DNA of 8,324 nucleotides. Origin: CAZXDS01 sp964639525 (lineage in GTDB: Bacteria > Bacteroidota > Ignavibacteria > Ignavibacteriales > Melioribacteraceae). Numbering within the stretch: position 1 is the stretch's first letter; each line of letters begins with the position of its first letter. Where the stretch lies: contig CAZXDS010000151.1 of NCBI GenBank assembly GCA_964639525.1, positions 1 through 8,324 on the forward strand. Direction: 5' to 3'. Positions 1 to 6,558 of this stretch are shown here, one piece after another. A program made the translations under genes and the position numbers. Under the pieces are notes generated by a model that was not told where the DNA came from, searched no databases, and worked only from the letters and a program-made list of their open reading frames with translations.

Positions 1-114
1 AATAAATTTATTCATTGTTTTCTAATCGGTAATTTAGTATTTCCTCAACAAAAAAACTGTAAAGAAATTAACAATGAAAAATATTACATTTAAAAAGGAT
101 TTGTTAAAGGAGGG

Positions 115-141
115 AGGGTGCGGAAATTATATCCACACCCT
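115..141 (-). terminator. Hairpin after the chemoreceptor gene, probable terminator
   Basis: The hairpin begins 10 bp after the stop codon of the chemoreceptor gene. Its outer stem is six base pairs (115-120 with 136-141, AGGGTG/CACCCT). After one mismatch an inner three-pair stem follows (122-124 with 132-134), closing a 7-nt loop. Read on the minus strand, it is followed by a pyrimidine-rich tract (CCCTCCTTT) rather than a clean T run, so intrinsic termination is plausible but not certain. On the plus strand the flank contains a GGAGG-like sequence with no usable ORF behind it. Confidence 0.5.
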
Positions 142-150
142 ATTTGAAAG

Positions 151-2277
151 TTAATTGAGAAAATTTCCATTATCGCTAACCGGATATTCATTGTTTGCAC
201 TCGGCAGCATTCTATCTGTACTATTATTATCTAATTTAAATAAATCTAAAAGTTCCTGCATATTTGCTGTAAGTCTGTACAAATTCTCGGCAGCGTGATT
301 TATTTGCTGAGTACTTTGAGCAGACTGCTGCGTAACATTACTGATTCCTTCAATATTTTTACTAATCTGCTCACTTGTTGCCGATTGTTCTTCACTTGCT
401 GCAGCAAGTTGATTAATAACATCAGCAATTTCATCGGAGTTTTTAATAATTTCGGTCAGTGCATTTTCGGTATTTTTTGCAAGTTTTTTGCCGTTTTCAA
501 CTTCAATTGTTCCTTGTTCAATTCCTTCTATTGCTTCGGCGGTTTCCTTTTGAATGTGCTTAATCATTGTCTGAATTTCTTTTGTAGCACCTGTAGTTCG
601 TTCCGCAAGTTTCCTCACTTCATCCGCAACAACTGCAAATCCGCGTCCTTGCTCTCCGGCACGTGCAGCTTCAATTGCAGCATTTAATGCAAGCAAATTG
701 GTTTGATCGGCAATATCATTAATAACTTTAATTATTTCACCAATTTGATTGCTTCTTCTGCCAAGTCCTTGAATAGTTTCGGCAGATTTAACAACCACTT
801 CGGCAATTCTATTAATACCATCAATTGTTTCAGCCAAAACTTTACCGCCTCTTTTGGCATTATCTCCTGCCTCCGAAGATGCCGTTGCAGCAGCAGTAGC
901 ATTGCGTGTATTTTCAATTATTGTTCTTGTCATTTCTTCAACGGCACTCGCAACATCGGTTGTTTGCATATTTTGTTCATTTGCACCGGCTGCCATTTCT
1001 TCCGTTCCCGCTGAAATTTCACTCGCGGAATTTGCAAGTTCGCTTGCCGTATTTGCAACTTTTGTAAGAGCTTCATTCATTGAAACTGAAACTTTATTTA
1101 CATTTTCTTTAATTCGTAAATATCCTCCTTTGTAATCACCTTTCATTTTTGCTGTAAAGTCGCCCGAAGCCATTTTTTGAAGTACATTATCCGCTTCATC
1201 AATAGGAGCAACTACTGAATCCAATATGGAATTAAATCCGGCAATTATTTTTTTCCAATTTCCTTGAAATTTATTTTCATCCCCGCGTAAATCAAGTTTG
1301 CCTTCTTGGTTTGCAATTATTAGTTTATCAGCTTCTTCTAAAAGCTCGTGTATTGTATCAACTTCTTTATTGAAACTGTGAGCAAGAACATCTTCTGTAG
1401 AAGATGGATTTACTTTTTCAAATTTTCCTTCTGAAATATTTATTGCAGCAGTAATTTTTTCTTTCTGTGCCTCTCGCAAACTCCTTAACATATCAGCAAG
1501 CAAGCCAATTTCGTCTTTACTATTTATTTTTATTTCAGTATTGTAATTACCGACAGAATAGTCCGCAAGAACTGTTTGAAGTTTATTTATCGGATTACTA
1601 ATTGTAGGACCAAGTACAAGAGTAACAAAAAAGAAAATTAATGTACCGCCAATCATCCCAGTAAAAATCCATAATTTCGAATTTGACACATCTGCATTAA
1701 TTTTTGTGTTTACATTTTTAGAATCGTAATCTAAAACTTTAAGTATGGAATCAAATTTATTTACAAGCTGTGTTCCCACTTCTTCCCCTGATGATAAGGA
1801 AACAACTGCCGCCATTTCATAATTTTTCATCATTCCGGCACTTATAATGCCGTCAACAACAATATTTTTATAATTTTCCCATATGCTTTGAACTTCTTTT
1901 AATGTTTTTTTTATCTTCTCATTCTTTGTCTCTTTAATCAATGATTTTAAGGTCTCATCAACTTGTTTTTTATATTCATTAACATCCTGAATATACATTT
2001 TAAAACTATCCGAAAATTCAGCAATGGAAAACTTTAACAGAGTAAACTGAGTTTTTTGAAATCTATTATATATATCAGTAATTTTTGCACGGGGCGTAAT
2101 TATGTCCTCAAAAATTTTATCTTTACTTGAGCTTACGCTGTTCATTTGCAGATAACTATTAACGGCAATAAATGCTGCAATAGCACCTATCAAAAAGAAT
2201 CCTAATTGAATTTTTCTAATTACTTTCAGATTTCTATATATGCCCATAATTTTTGAAAACATATTCTCTTTATTCAT
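151..2277 (-). CDS. Methyl-accepting chemotaxis protein with 4-helix sensor and multiple HAMP-like modules
   Basis: This 708-residue transmembrane chemoreceptor is expected to pass a periplasmic signal to the CheA/CheW kinase complex. A short cytoplasmic N-terminus leads to TM1 (about 25-42), then a helical periplasmic domain (about 43-200) resembling the four-helix-bundle MCP sensor. TM2 is at about 202-223 and a HAMP follows. Three more HAMP-like units are suggested by recurring small Gly-containing motifs at residues 243, 284, 326 and 372, spaced 41-46 residues apart. The signalling domain covers about 400-680. Its highly conserved hairpin tip, with ADQTNLLALNAAIEAARAGE at 523-542 followed by GRGFAVVADEVRKLAERT, makes the family certain. 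Glu/Gln-rich stretches at 425-435 and 627-639 are candidate methylation sites. The C-terminus ends NGNFLN and lacks an NWETF-type CheR tether. AAGG lies just ahead of the ATG. The gene starts 19 bp after the TonB-C gene stop, so cotranscription is likely. The ligand is unknown. Confidence 0.96.
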   Translation of the reverse strand: MNKENMFSKIMGIYRNLKVIRKIQLGFFLIGAIAAFIAVNSYLQMNSVSSSKDKIFEDIITPRAKITDIYNRFQKTQFTLLKFSIAEFSDSFKMYIQDVNEYKKQVDETLKSLIKETKNEKIKKTLKEVQSIWENYKNIVVDGIISAGMMKNYEMAAVVSLSSGEEVGTQLVNKFDSILKVLDYDSKNVNTKINADVSNSKLWIFTGMIGGTLIFFFVTLVLGPTISNPINKLQTVLADYSVGNYNTEIKINSKDEIGLLADMLRSLREAQKEKITAAINISEGKFEKVNPSSTEDVLAHSFNKEVDTIHELLEEADKLIIANQEGKLDLRGDENKFQGNWKKIIAGFNSILDSVVAPIDEADNVLQKMASGDFTAKMKGDYKGGYLRIKENVNKVSVSMNEALTKVANTASELANSASEISAGTEEMAAGANEQNMQTTDVASAVEEMTRTIIENTRNATAAATASSEAGDNAKRGGKVLAETIDGINRIAEVVVKSAETIQGLGRRSNQIGEIIKVINDIADQTNLLALNAAIEAARAGEQGRGFAVVADEVRKLAERTTGATKEIQTMIKHIQKETAEAIEGIEQGTIEVENGKKLAKNTENALTEIIKNSDEIADVINQLAAASEEQSATSEQISKNIEGISNVTQQSAQSTQQINHAAENLYRLTANMQELLDLFKLDNNSTDRMLPSANNEYPVSDNGNFLN

Positions 2278-2296
2278 AACATACCTTATCTTTCAA

Positions 2297-2689
2297 TTAA
2301 TTTAGTTTAAATTTAATAGCGAGTGAGAATTTAACTTTAACGGCTTTACCTTTATTTTTGCCGGGAGAAAATTTTGTATTCTTAACAGCCTTGATTGCTG
2401 CTTCATCGCATCCACCGCCAATTCCTTTAATTACTTTCACATCATCAACGCCGCCGTTTTCATTAATAAAAGCAAGCAGATATACTTTCCCTTGGATACC
2501 TGCCTTTTGAGCAATTTCCGGATATTTCACGTGTTTATAAATTGCGGGCAATCCTCCAACAGGTGAGGGCATTTCCTCGGCGAAAGGAAGATAAGCTTCC
2601 CCTTCATATACATTATCTTTTGCAGAAAGTGAAAACACTAATGCAAAAAATATTAGCAGTGCCGCTATACTTAAATATTGATTATTCAT
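2297..2689 (-). CDS. Secreted or anchored TonB C-terminal-domain protein
   Basis: This is a 130-residue protein with an N-terminal hydrophobic segment (about 7-22, ending SLSA before KD) that may be a cleavable signal peptide or an anchor. A short linker follows, then a TonB C-terminal domain (about 44-130). The family hallmarks are the KYPE motif at 55-58, QKAGIQGKVYLLAFINENG at 61-79, the GGGCDEAAIKAVK block at 91-103, and a final beta-strand of Val/Lys alternation. Canonical TonB has a long Pro-rich linker spanning the periplasm. Here only about 20 residues separate the hydrophobic segment from the domain, so it cannot act as a normal energy transducer to outer-membrane receptors on its own. 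An ATG 12 nt upstream is in frame, but the strong GGAGG lies between the two ATGs, which favours this start. It precedes the chemoreceptor gene by 19 bp. The family assignment is firm; the role is unknown. Confidence 0.88.
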   Translation of the reverse strand: MNNQYLSIAALLIFFALVFSLSAKDNVYEGEAYLPFAEEMPSPVGGLPAIYKHVKYPEIAQKAGIQGKVYLLAFINENGGVDDVKVIKGIGGGCDEAAIKAVKNTKFSPGKNKGKAVKVKFSLAIKFKLN

Positions 2690-2694
2690 TTTAG

Positions 2695-2699
2695 CCTCC
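2695..2699 (-). promoter_or_regulatory. Ribosome-binding site deciding the TonB-C start
   Basis: On the minus strand a perfect GGAGG lies 5 nt before the ATG at 2689. It falls inside the codons that a longer reading from the ATG at 2701 would use, so the shorter 130-residue protein is preferred. Confidence 0.75.
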
Positions 2700-2869
2700 A
2701 TGCCAAAAATTTAAGATCCATTTGTTTTTATTAATTTTTTATCCGAACAATTAAAATTTTATTTATCGCTAATTTATTATCGGAATAATCTTTAAATAGT
2801 TAAGCGGAAATGAGAAATATTTTTCTTTTAAAATAGTTTTTATAACTTGGATAAATGTCAATAATAGAG

Positions 2870-2894
2870 AAGTATTTCGCTTTTTTAAATACTT
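2870..2894. repeat. Perfect 8-bp inverted repeat
   Basis: AAGTATTT at 2870-2877 pairs with AAATACTT at 2887-2894 around a 9-nt loop. The stem is almost all A/T, so it is thermodynamically weak and could be chance in such AT-rich DNA. It lies about 180 bp upstream of the TonB-C start. Confidence 0.35.
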
Positions 2895-3004
2895 TTGTAA
2901 TCGCAAGAATTAAAAGAAATATTTTACAAAAATAAAACAATCAATAAAGTAATTAATTCCGTTATAAAAAAACAAATTATGCCATTTTAATTGCAAAAAA
3001 GCTA

Positions 3005-3073
3005 AATGAAGTTATGAATCATTTCCAACTTTAGTCTGTAATATAAAAAGGCTTTTTTTGACTATACTTCATT
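3005..3073 (-). terminator. Nested inverted repeats after the hydrolase gene, possible terminator
   Basis: Three sets of complementary arms are nested. AATGAAGT (3005-3012) pairs with ACTTCATT (3066-3073), TAGTC (3032-3036) with GACTA (3060-3064), and the A-run at 3045-3049 with the T-run at 3053-3057. The structure starts 27 bp after the stop codon of the hydrolase gene, where a terminator is expected, and gives U-rich RNA on the minus strand. The interior loops are asymmetric and the arms AT-rich, so confidence is low. Confidence 0.3.
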
Positions 3074-3099
3074 CATTAAAAAGAATAATTAACTACCGT

Positions 3100-3666
3100 T
3101 TATTTAATAATCTTTAAAATATCCTTAAATTCATGTGTACCGCACACATTAAGAAGTTCAAACAAAATTGATTCGGAAGTGGTAATCTCGGCTCCGTTTG
3201 CTCTCATTCTTTTCAACGCCGTTTTGTAGTCGATCTTTTTTCGTGAGGAAACTGCATCTGCAGGAAGATTAACTTGAAAATCATTTGCCAATAAATCGAG
3301 AACTGTTTGTTGTACGCAAACATGTGTTTCTATTCCCGTTACAACAATTTGACTTATATTTTTCACCTTAAATTCATTAAATAAATCCTCGGCACCAAAA
3401 CAGCTAAAGCTCATTTTCTGAATGGCGTTAGTATTTTTTAATTCTTTCTTAATTGCCGCTGCGGTTTCTCCAAGACCTTTGGGATATTGCTCAGTATAAT
3501 AAACCGGTATTCCGAGAATTTTTGCGCCCTGAATCAGCATAATTGTATTATCAACAACTCTTTTATTCTGTCTCATTACACCGAGTATTCGCTCTTGAAT
3601 ATCAACAATTAATAATGCCGTTGTTGCTCTATTTAATATTTTCGGATTTCTAATTATTTCTTTCAT
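3100..3666 (-). CDS. Isochorismatase-fold cysteine hydrolase (ISOC1/ISOC2-like)
   Basis: This 188-residue protein belongs to the isochorismatase-like cysteine hydrolases, a Rossmann-like fold. The catalytic triad is visible: Asp22 in ALLIVDIQE, Lys84 in the QKMSFSCF block, and Cys117 in GIETHVCVQQ, a hallmark segment of the family. The sequence TEQYPKGLGET (58-68) and the later SSRKKIDY and TTSES segments resemble the ISOC1/ISOC2-type branch more than true isochorismatases or nicotinamidases. The substrate cannot be read from sequence. There is no signal peptide, so it is probably cytoplasmic. The length is normal for the family. The start is the only reasonable ATG, preceded by a weak GAGAG. 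The gene lies 51 bp after the cobO stop on the same strand and is probably the last gene of the peptidase-cobO operon. No enterobactin or menaquinone genes adjoin it, which argues against isochorismate as substrate. Confidence 0.9.
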   Translation of the reverse strand: MKEIIRNPKILNRATTALLIVDIQERILGVMRQNKRVVDNTIMLIQGAKILGIPVYYTEQYPKGLGETAAAIKKELKNTNAIQKMSFSCFGAEDLFNEFKVKNISQIVVTGIETHVCVQQTVLDLLANDFQVNLPADAVSSRKKIDYKTALKRMRANGAEITTSESILFELLNVCGTHEFKDILKIIK

Positions 3667-3717
3667 TTTTCTCTCATTCCATTTTTTTACAAAGTAATTT
3701 CATTTAAAAACAAATCA

Positions 3718-4128
3718 TCACGATTCAATTCCTCGTCTTACTTCCACACCCTTATCATAATAATGTTTTATGTTATTCATTTCCGTTACAAGATCAGCTT
3801 TATCAATTATTTCTTGCGGGCAATATCTTCCNNNNNNNNNNNNNNNNNNNNNNNNNNNNNNNNNNNNNNNNNNNNNNNNNNNNNNNNNNNNNNNNNNNNN
3901 NNNNNNNNNNNNNNNNNNNNNNNNNNNNNNNAATTGCTCAATAATTATTTTATCTTTTAGTATTTCCAAACTTTTTAATTCGTTGTACGGATAGTCCTTC
4001 ATAAATTGAGCGATATAAGTCTTTAACCCAAACCCTGCAGCACGAACAGCCTGACCAAGTGCCGCAGTTGTTTTGCCTTTGCCGTTTCCGGTATAAACTT
4101 GAATATAACCTTTTTCTAAAACCTTCAT
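3718..4128 (-). CDS. cobO: Cob(I)yrinic acid a,c-diamide adenosyltransferase, interrupted by assembly gap
   Basis: This is a CobO/BtuR-type corrinoid adenosyltransferase, which transfers the 5'-deoxyadenosyl group of ATP to the cobalt of a reduced corrinoid to form coenzyme B12 or its precursor in the cytoplasm. The visible N-terminal part has the family P-loop GNGKGKTT (residues 14-21) in the context GYIQVYTGNGKGKTTAALGQ. It continues through ELKSLE to IIIEQ. The visible C-terminal part contains GRYCPQEIIDKADLVTEM and KHYYDKGVEVRRGIES, the usual C-terminal signature. About 102 residues can be read. The family is typically about 170-200 residues, so roughly 70 are hidden in the N run, including the Walker B region. 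The ATG at 4128 is chosen over an upstream in-frame ATG (4155) because a perfect GGAGG precedes it by 8 nt. The start lies 1 nt after the peptidase stop, indicating tight translational coupling. Confidence 0.93.
   Translation of the reverse strand: MKVLEKGYIQVYTGNGKGKTTAALGQAVRAAGFGLKTYIAQFMKDYPYNELKSLEILKDKIIIEQXXXXXXXXXXXXXXXXXXXXXXXXXXXXXXXXXXGRYCPQEIIDKADLVTEMNNIKHYYDKGVEVRRGIES
3832..3931. other. Assembly gap of 100 N inside cobO
   Basis: Exactly 100 ambiguous bases interrupt cobO. The number is the conventional placeholder for a gap of unknown length. Both flanks are the expected N- and C-terminal parts of one CobO protein, in the right order and frame. The last two bases before the gap in reading direction are TT, compatible with the Phe that usually follows EQ in this family. 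The real gap is probably nearer 200-225 bp and should equal 1 modulo 3 if the gene is intact. Confidence 0.95.
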
Positions 4129-4129
4129 G

Positions 4130-6274
4130 TTAATTGCCTCCGCCATCCAATTCATTTAACAATGGCTCTGTTTTATAAATGTATTTTAACGCCTGCATAA
4201 GTCCTATAATATCAGTTGCAACCGTCCTGTTGTTTTCTTCCAAGTAAATTATATGTCCCGATAAACTTTCCATATTTCCATCATGAACAAGTCCTACAAC
4301 TTCACCATTTTTATTAATTATTGAGCTTCCTGAATTTCCACCGACAATATCATTTGTCGAAGCAAACCCGACTGATGTTGTTAAATCAAATCCTGCCGGA
4401 GGATTTTTCCATCGCGGATGAAGACCCCACGGATAAGTTTTTTTGCCAAATGAATTATATCTGTCCCATAATCCGTAAAATGTAGTTTTGCCGGGTGCAA
4501 TTGTTCCATTGTATTCGTAGCCTTTTATAACTCCATCGGATATTCGTAATGTGGACGTTGCGTCAGGTGGAATTTTATCTCCGTAAATGTCAAAGACAAG
4601 CTTTCCAAGTTTCTGATCCAATATTTCCAGTTTATTATTTACACCATTCAATTTTTCTCTGTCCGATTTTAATTTCTCTTTAGTCAATTGAAGCAAAGAA
4701 ATAAACGGGTCGAATGAATTTGCTATTTTGTCAGGATTCATAGACAAAAATTCAGTTACTTTTTCTTTTGTTGTAATTAACGAATTTTCAAGCAAGTATT
4801 CTACTGCAGCATTTCCGTTTTTATTATTTAATATGTTTTTTACTACCGCATCATTAGGAATCAATACCGATAATGTGTTCACAAATGCACGAAGCAATAA
4901 TTTGCTCTTTTCCAAATCGTAATCTTTCGGGAAAATTGATTCGATGGTTTCTTCTAAATTCGATTGCTTATATTCTTCTTCTCTTTCATCATCATCCAAT
5001 TTAACTTGTTCGGCATATTTTAACAATTTATCCGCAATTGTAAGGTACACAACCGACTTGCGATTTATTAAGCTATAACAAAACACCTCATTTGAAACCT
5101 TTTTCTTTTCATTTACTAAAACTTCAATTTTGCTCCAAATGTTCTCGTAATTTTGTTTGAGTATAACATTATCATTTACAATCGAAATTAAGTTGTTTTC
5201 AAAATCCTTTTTCTTTTTCATAATATACGGATTTTTCAAACCGACTAACCTTCCGGCATATGATTTACGGGCATTCCCTAATCCCATTACAGAGTTTAAC
5301 ATTTCGGATTCTTTTTCGGGATGGCTTTTAAAAAGTTCAAAAAATGCTTTGTACAATTCATTGTAATAAACCAAACGCTGTTTATATGTGAAATCTTTCA
5401 AAAATTCCAACTCTGAAAATGCAAGAAGTCTGTCTGTATGCCCGGGTCGCCCGACAGTAAAAATCAACTCACCATCCTTTGCGCCGACTTTGCTGATTTT
5501 GAAAAAATTCTTGGAGTGAATTGGTTTCCCATTTTCATCATAAGCACGAAAAAAAGCGAAATCCAATTCATATCTCGGGTAAGTAAAATTATCCCAATCC
5601 CAGCCTGTAGCGGCAATTTGAAAATCCGGAGACATAACCAAGCGAATATCATTATATCTTTTGTAAGAATAAACAGAATATTTCCCGCCGTTATACAATG
5701 TAACAACCTTACATATAAATCCGTTTTTTGCTGCAAATTCATTTTGGATTTTTTTCATTTCATCGGATTTTTTTTGAATTTTTTCATCGTCTGTTTTTGT
5801 ACTATTCATAACATTGATAATTCGCTTGGTAACATCATCTATTGAAATTAATTGGTCAACATAAAGATTCGGAATTTTCCTTTCTTCAGCCAAAGTTGCA
5901 GCGTAAAAACCATCTCGCAAAAGGTTTTCATTTTCTCTCTGTACATATTTTAATTGTCCTCTGCCGCAATGATGATTTGTCATAATCAGTCCGTTAGACG
6001 AAACAAATGCAGCCGAACAGCCTCTGCCGAATTGTAAAGCCGAAAGTTGAACTTCATTCAGCCATTTTTGTGATGGGGTAAATTGATACTTTTGTTTAAA
6101 ATACTGAAATGGAATATCATCGAATGTCCACATTCTGCCAAAATCATTAGTAGAAAAATGTACTGTATCAATATTAACAGGTTCATAAATTGAATTTTGC
6201 GGATAACCTTTGTTTGATATTAGTAATGTTACAAGGAAAACTAAGGTTATTAATTGAAGTAATTTTCTAATCAT
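4130..6274 (-). CDS. S46 family serine dipeptidyl-peptidase, DPP7-like
   Basis: This 714-residue exopeptidase should release dipeptides from peptide N-termini in the periplasm. It starts with a signal peptide (hydrophobic 5-19; likely cleavage near residue 26). The chymotrypsin-like triad is His102 in TNHHCG, an Asp in GWDWDNF (most likely Asp228) and Ser648 in GGNSGS. A helical regulatory insert fills about 290-560. The residue 18 positions after the catalytic Ser is Gly666, in HDGN. In characterised S46 enzymes Gly here goes with hydrophobic P1 preference (DPP7), whereas Arg gives the Asp/Glu-specific DPP11, so I infer the DPP7 type. The C-terminal RTVATDI segment matches the family, and the length fits the usual 700-720. 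The reading frame continues 68 residues upstream to 6478. That extension has no homology-like character, runs through a repeat fragment and would bury the signal peptide, so the ATG at 6274 is chosen. It heads the operon with cobO. Confidence 0.95.
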   Translation of the reverse strand: MIRKLLQLITLVFLVTLLISNKGYPQNSIYEPVNIDTVHFSTNDFGRMWTFDDIPFQYFKQKYQFTPSQKWLNEVQLSALQFGRGCSAAFVSSNGLIMTNHHCGRGQLKYVQRENENLLRDGFYAATLAEERKIPNLYVDQLISIDDVTKRIINVMNSTKTDDEKIQKKSDEMKKIQNEFAAKNGFICKVVTLYNGGKYSVYSYKRYNDIRLVMSPDFQIAATGWDWDNFTYPRYELDFAFFRAYDENGKPIHSKNFFKISKVGAKDGELIFTVGRPGHTDRLLAFSELEFLKDFTYKQRLVYYNELYKAFFELFKSHPEKESEMLNSVMGLGNARKSYAGRLVGLKNPYIMKKKKDFENNLISIVNDNVILKQNYENIWSKIEVLVNEKKKVSNEVFCYSLINRKSVVYLTIADKLLKYAEQVKLDDDEREEEYKQSNLEETIESIFPKDYDLEKSKLLLRAFVNTLSVLIPNDAVVKNILNNKNGNAAVEYLLENSLITTKEKVTEFLSMNPDKIANSFDPFISLLQLTKEKLKSDREKLNGVNNKLEILDQKLGKLVFDIYGDKIPPDATSTLRISDGVIKGYEYNGTIAPGKTTFYGLWDRYNSFGKKTYPWGLHPRWKNPPAGFDLTTSVGFASTNDIVGGNSGSSIINKNGEVVGLVHDGNMESLSGHIIYLEENNRTVATDIIGLMQALKYIYKTEPLLNELDGGGN
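4137..4141 (-). promoter_or_regulatory. cobO ribosome-binding site inside the peptidase gene end
   Basis: A perfect GGAGG on the minus strand sits 8 nt before the cobO ATG and within the last codons of the peptidase, which encode Gly-Gly. The peptidase TAA, one base and the cobO ATG follow directly, so ribosomes finishing the peptidase could reinitiate on cobO. Confidence 0.8.
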
Positions 6275-6558
6275 TTTTATCTCATTTTTTGATTGTTGGT
6301 ATTTTAAAAATAACCATTTTTTTCTCTTACAAAAAATAGTTCTCTTAATTCTTAGTTTAATAATTATAAAGTTTTTCGCATATTGCATTATTAAATGTAT
6401 TAAAAAAATAAAATTGTTTTTTATATAATGAGTCCGCTCTAAAAAGTAGTTTTTGAGTCTTGTTATTAAGTACCACAATAATAAAAAATTTCTTTGGAGA
6501 GTAAATTCTATAATGTATTATCAATTTTAATTCTTATTCGAATAATTCAATTGAACAA
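6275..6558. other. Divergent intergenic region between S46 peptidase and ccmA
   Basis: These 284 bp must hold both divergent promoters. The DNA is very AT-rich. A perfect TATAAT occurs on the minus strand at 6363-6368, about 90 bp before the peptidase start, but I find no matching -35 hexamer. The region carries a repeat-end fragment at 6428-6456. A GGAGAG at 6496-6501 precedes a five-codon ORF (ATG at 6513), which is not a convincing gene. No clear ribosome-binding site precedes the ccmA ATG. Confidence 0.6.
6428..6456 (+). repeat. Solo end of the 7907-8029 palindromic element
   Basis: ATGAGTCCGCTCTAAAAAG at 6428-6446 differs at two of 19 positions from the left terminal repeat at 7907-7925 and at one position from the complement of the right one at 8011-8029. 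Similarity continues weakly inward (GTA, then a T run and GA). No full element is present, so this looks like a fragment or decayed copy. It sits inside the non-coding region upstream of the peptidase. Confidence 0.75.

Larger units (their letters stand above)
2702..3099. other. AT-rich intergenic region, no gene seen
   Basis: These 398 bp lie between the isochorismatase-fold gene and the TonB-C gene and contain no convincing ORF. They should hold the terminator of the upstream minus-strand operon and the promoter of the TonB-C/chemoreceptor pair. I see two inverted repeats, at 2870-2894 and 3005-3073, described separately. No -35/-10 pair stands out from the AT-rich background. Confidence 0.7.

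Noticed and set aside
105..150. Strong GGAGG-like sequence on the plus strand as a translation start
   Set aside because: The only start behind it is a GTG giving nine codons; the purines are better explained as flank of the terminator hairpin.
295..1135. Plus-strand ORFs of about 90-130 codons opposite the chemoreceptor
   Set aside because: They are antisense shadows of a highly conserved coding region, Ser/Phe/Cys-rich with no recognisable domain.
5438..5845. Plus-strand 135-codon ORF opposite the peptidase
   Set aside because: Antisense shadow of the conserved catalytic domain; no ribosome site and no domain.
6363..6368. Perfect TATAAT on the minus strand as a promoter for the peptidase operon
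   Set aside because: No credible -35 element at 16-18 bp, and this hexamer is expected by chance in such AT-rich DNA; kept only as a note.
6275..6478. 68-residue N-terminal extension of the S46 peptidase frame
   Set aside because: It would bury a clear signal peptide, overlaps a repeat-end fragment, has low-complexity AT-driven composition and no family counterpart.
6496..6530. GGAGAG plus a five-codon ORF (ATG at 6513) as a leader peptide for ccmA
   Set aside because: Too short, no regulatory codon pattern and no attenuator hairpin follows.
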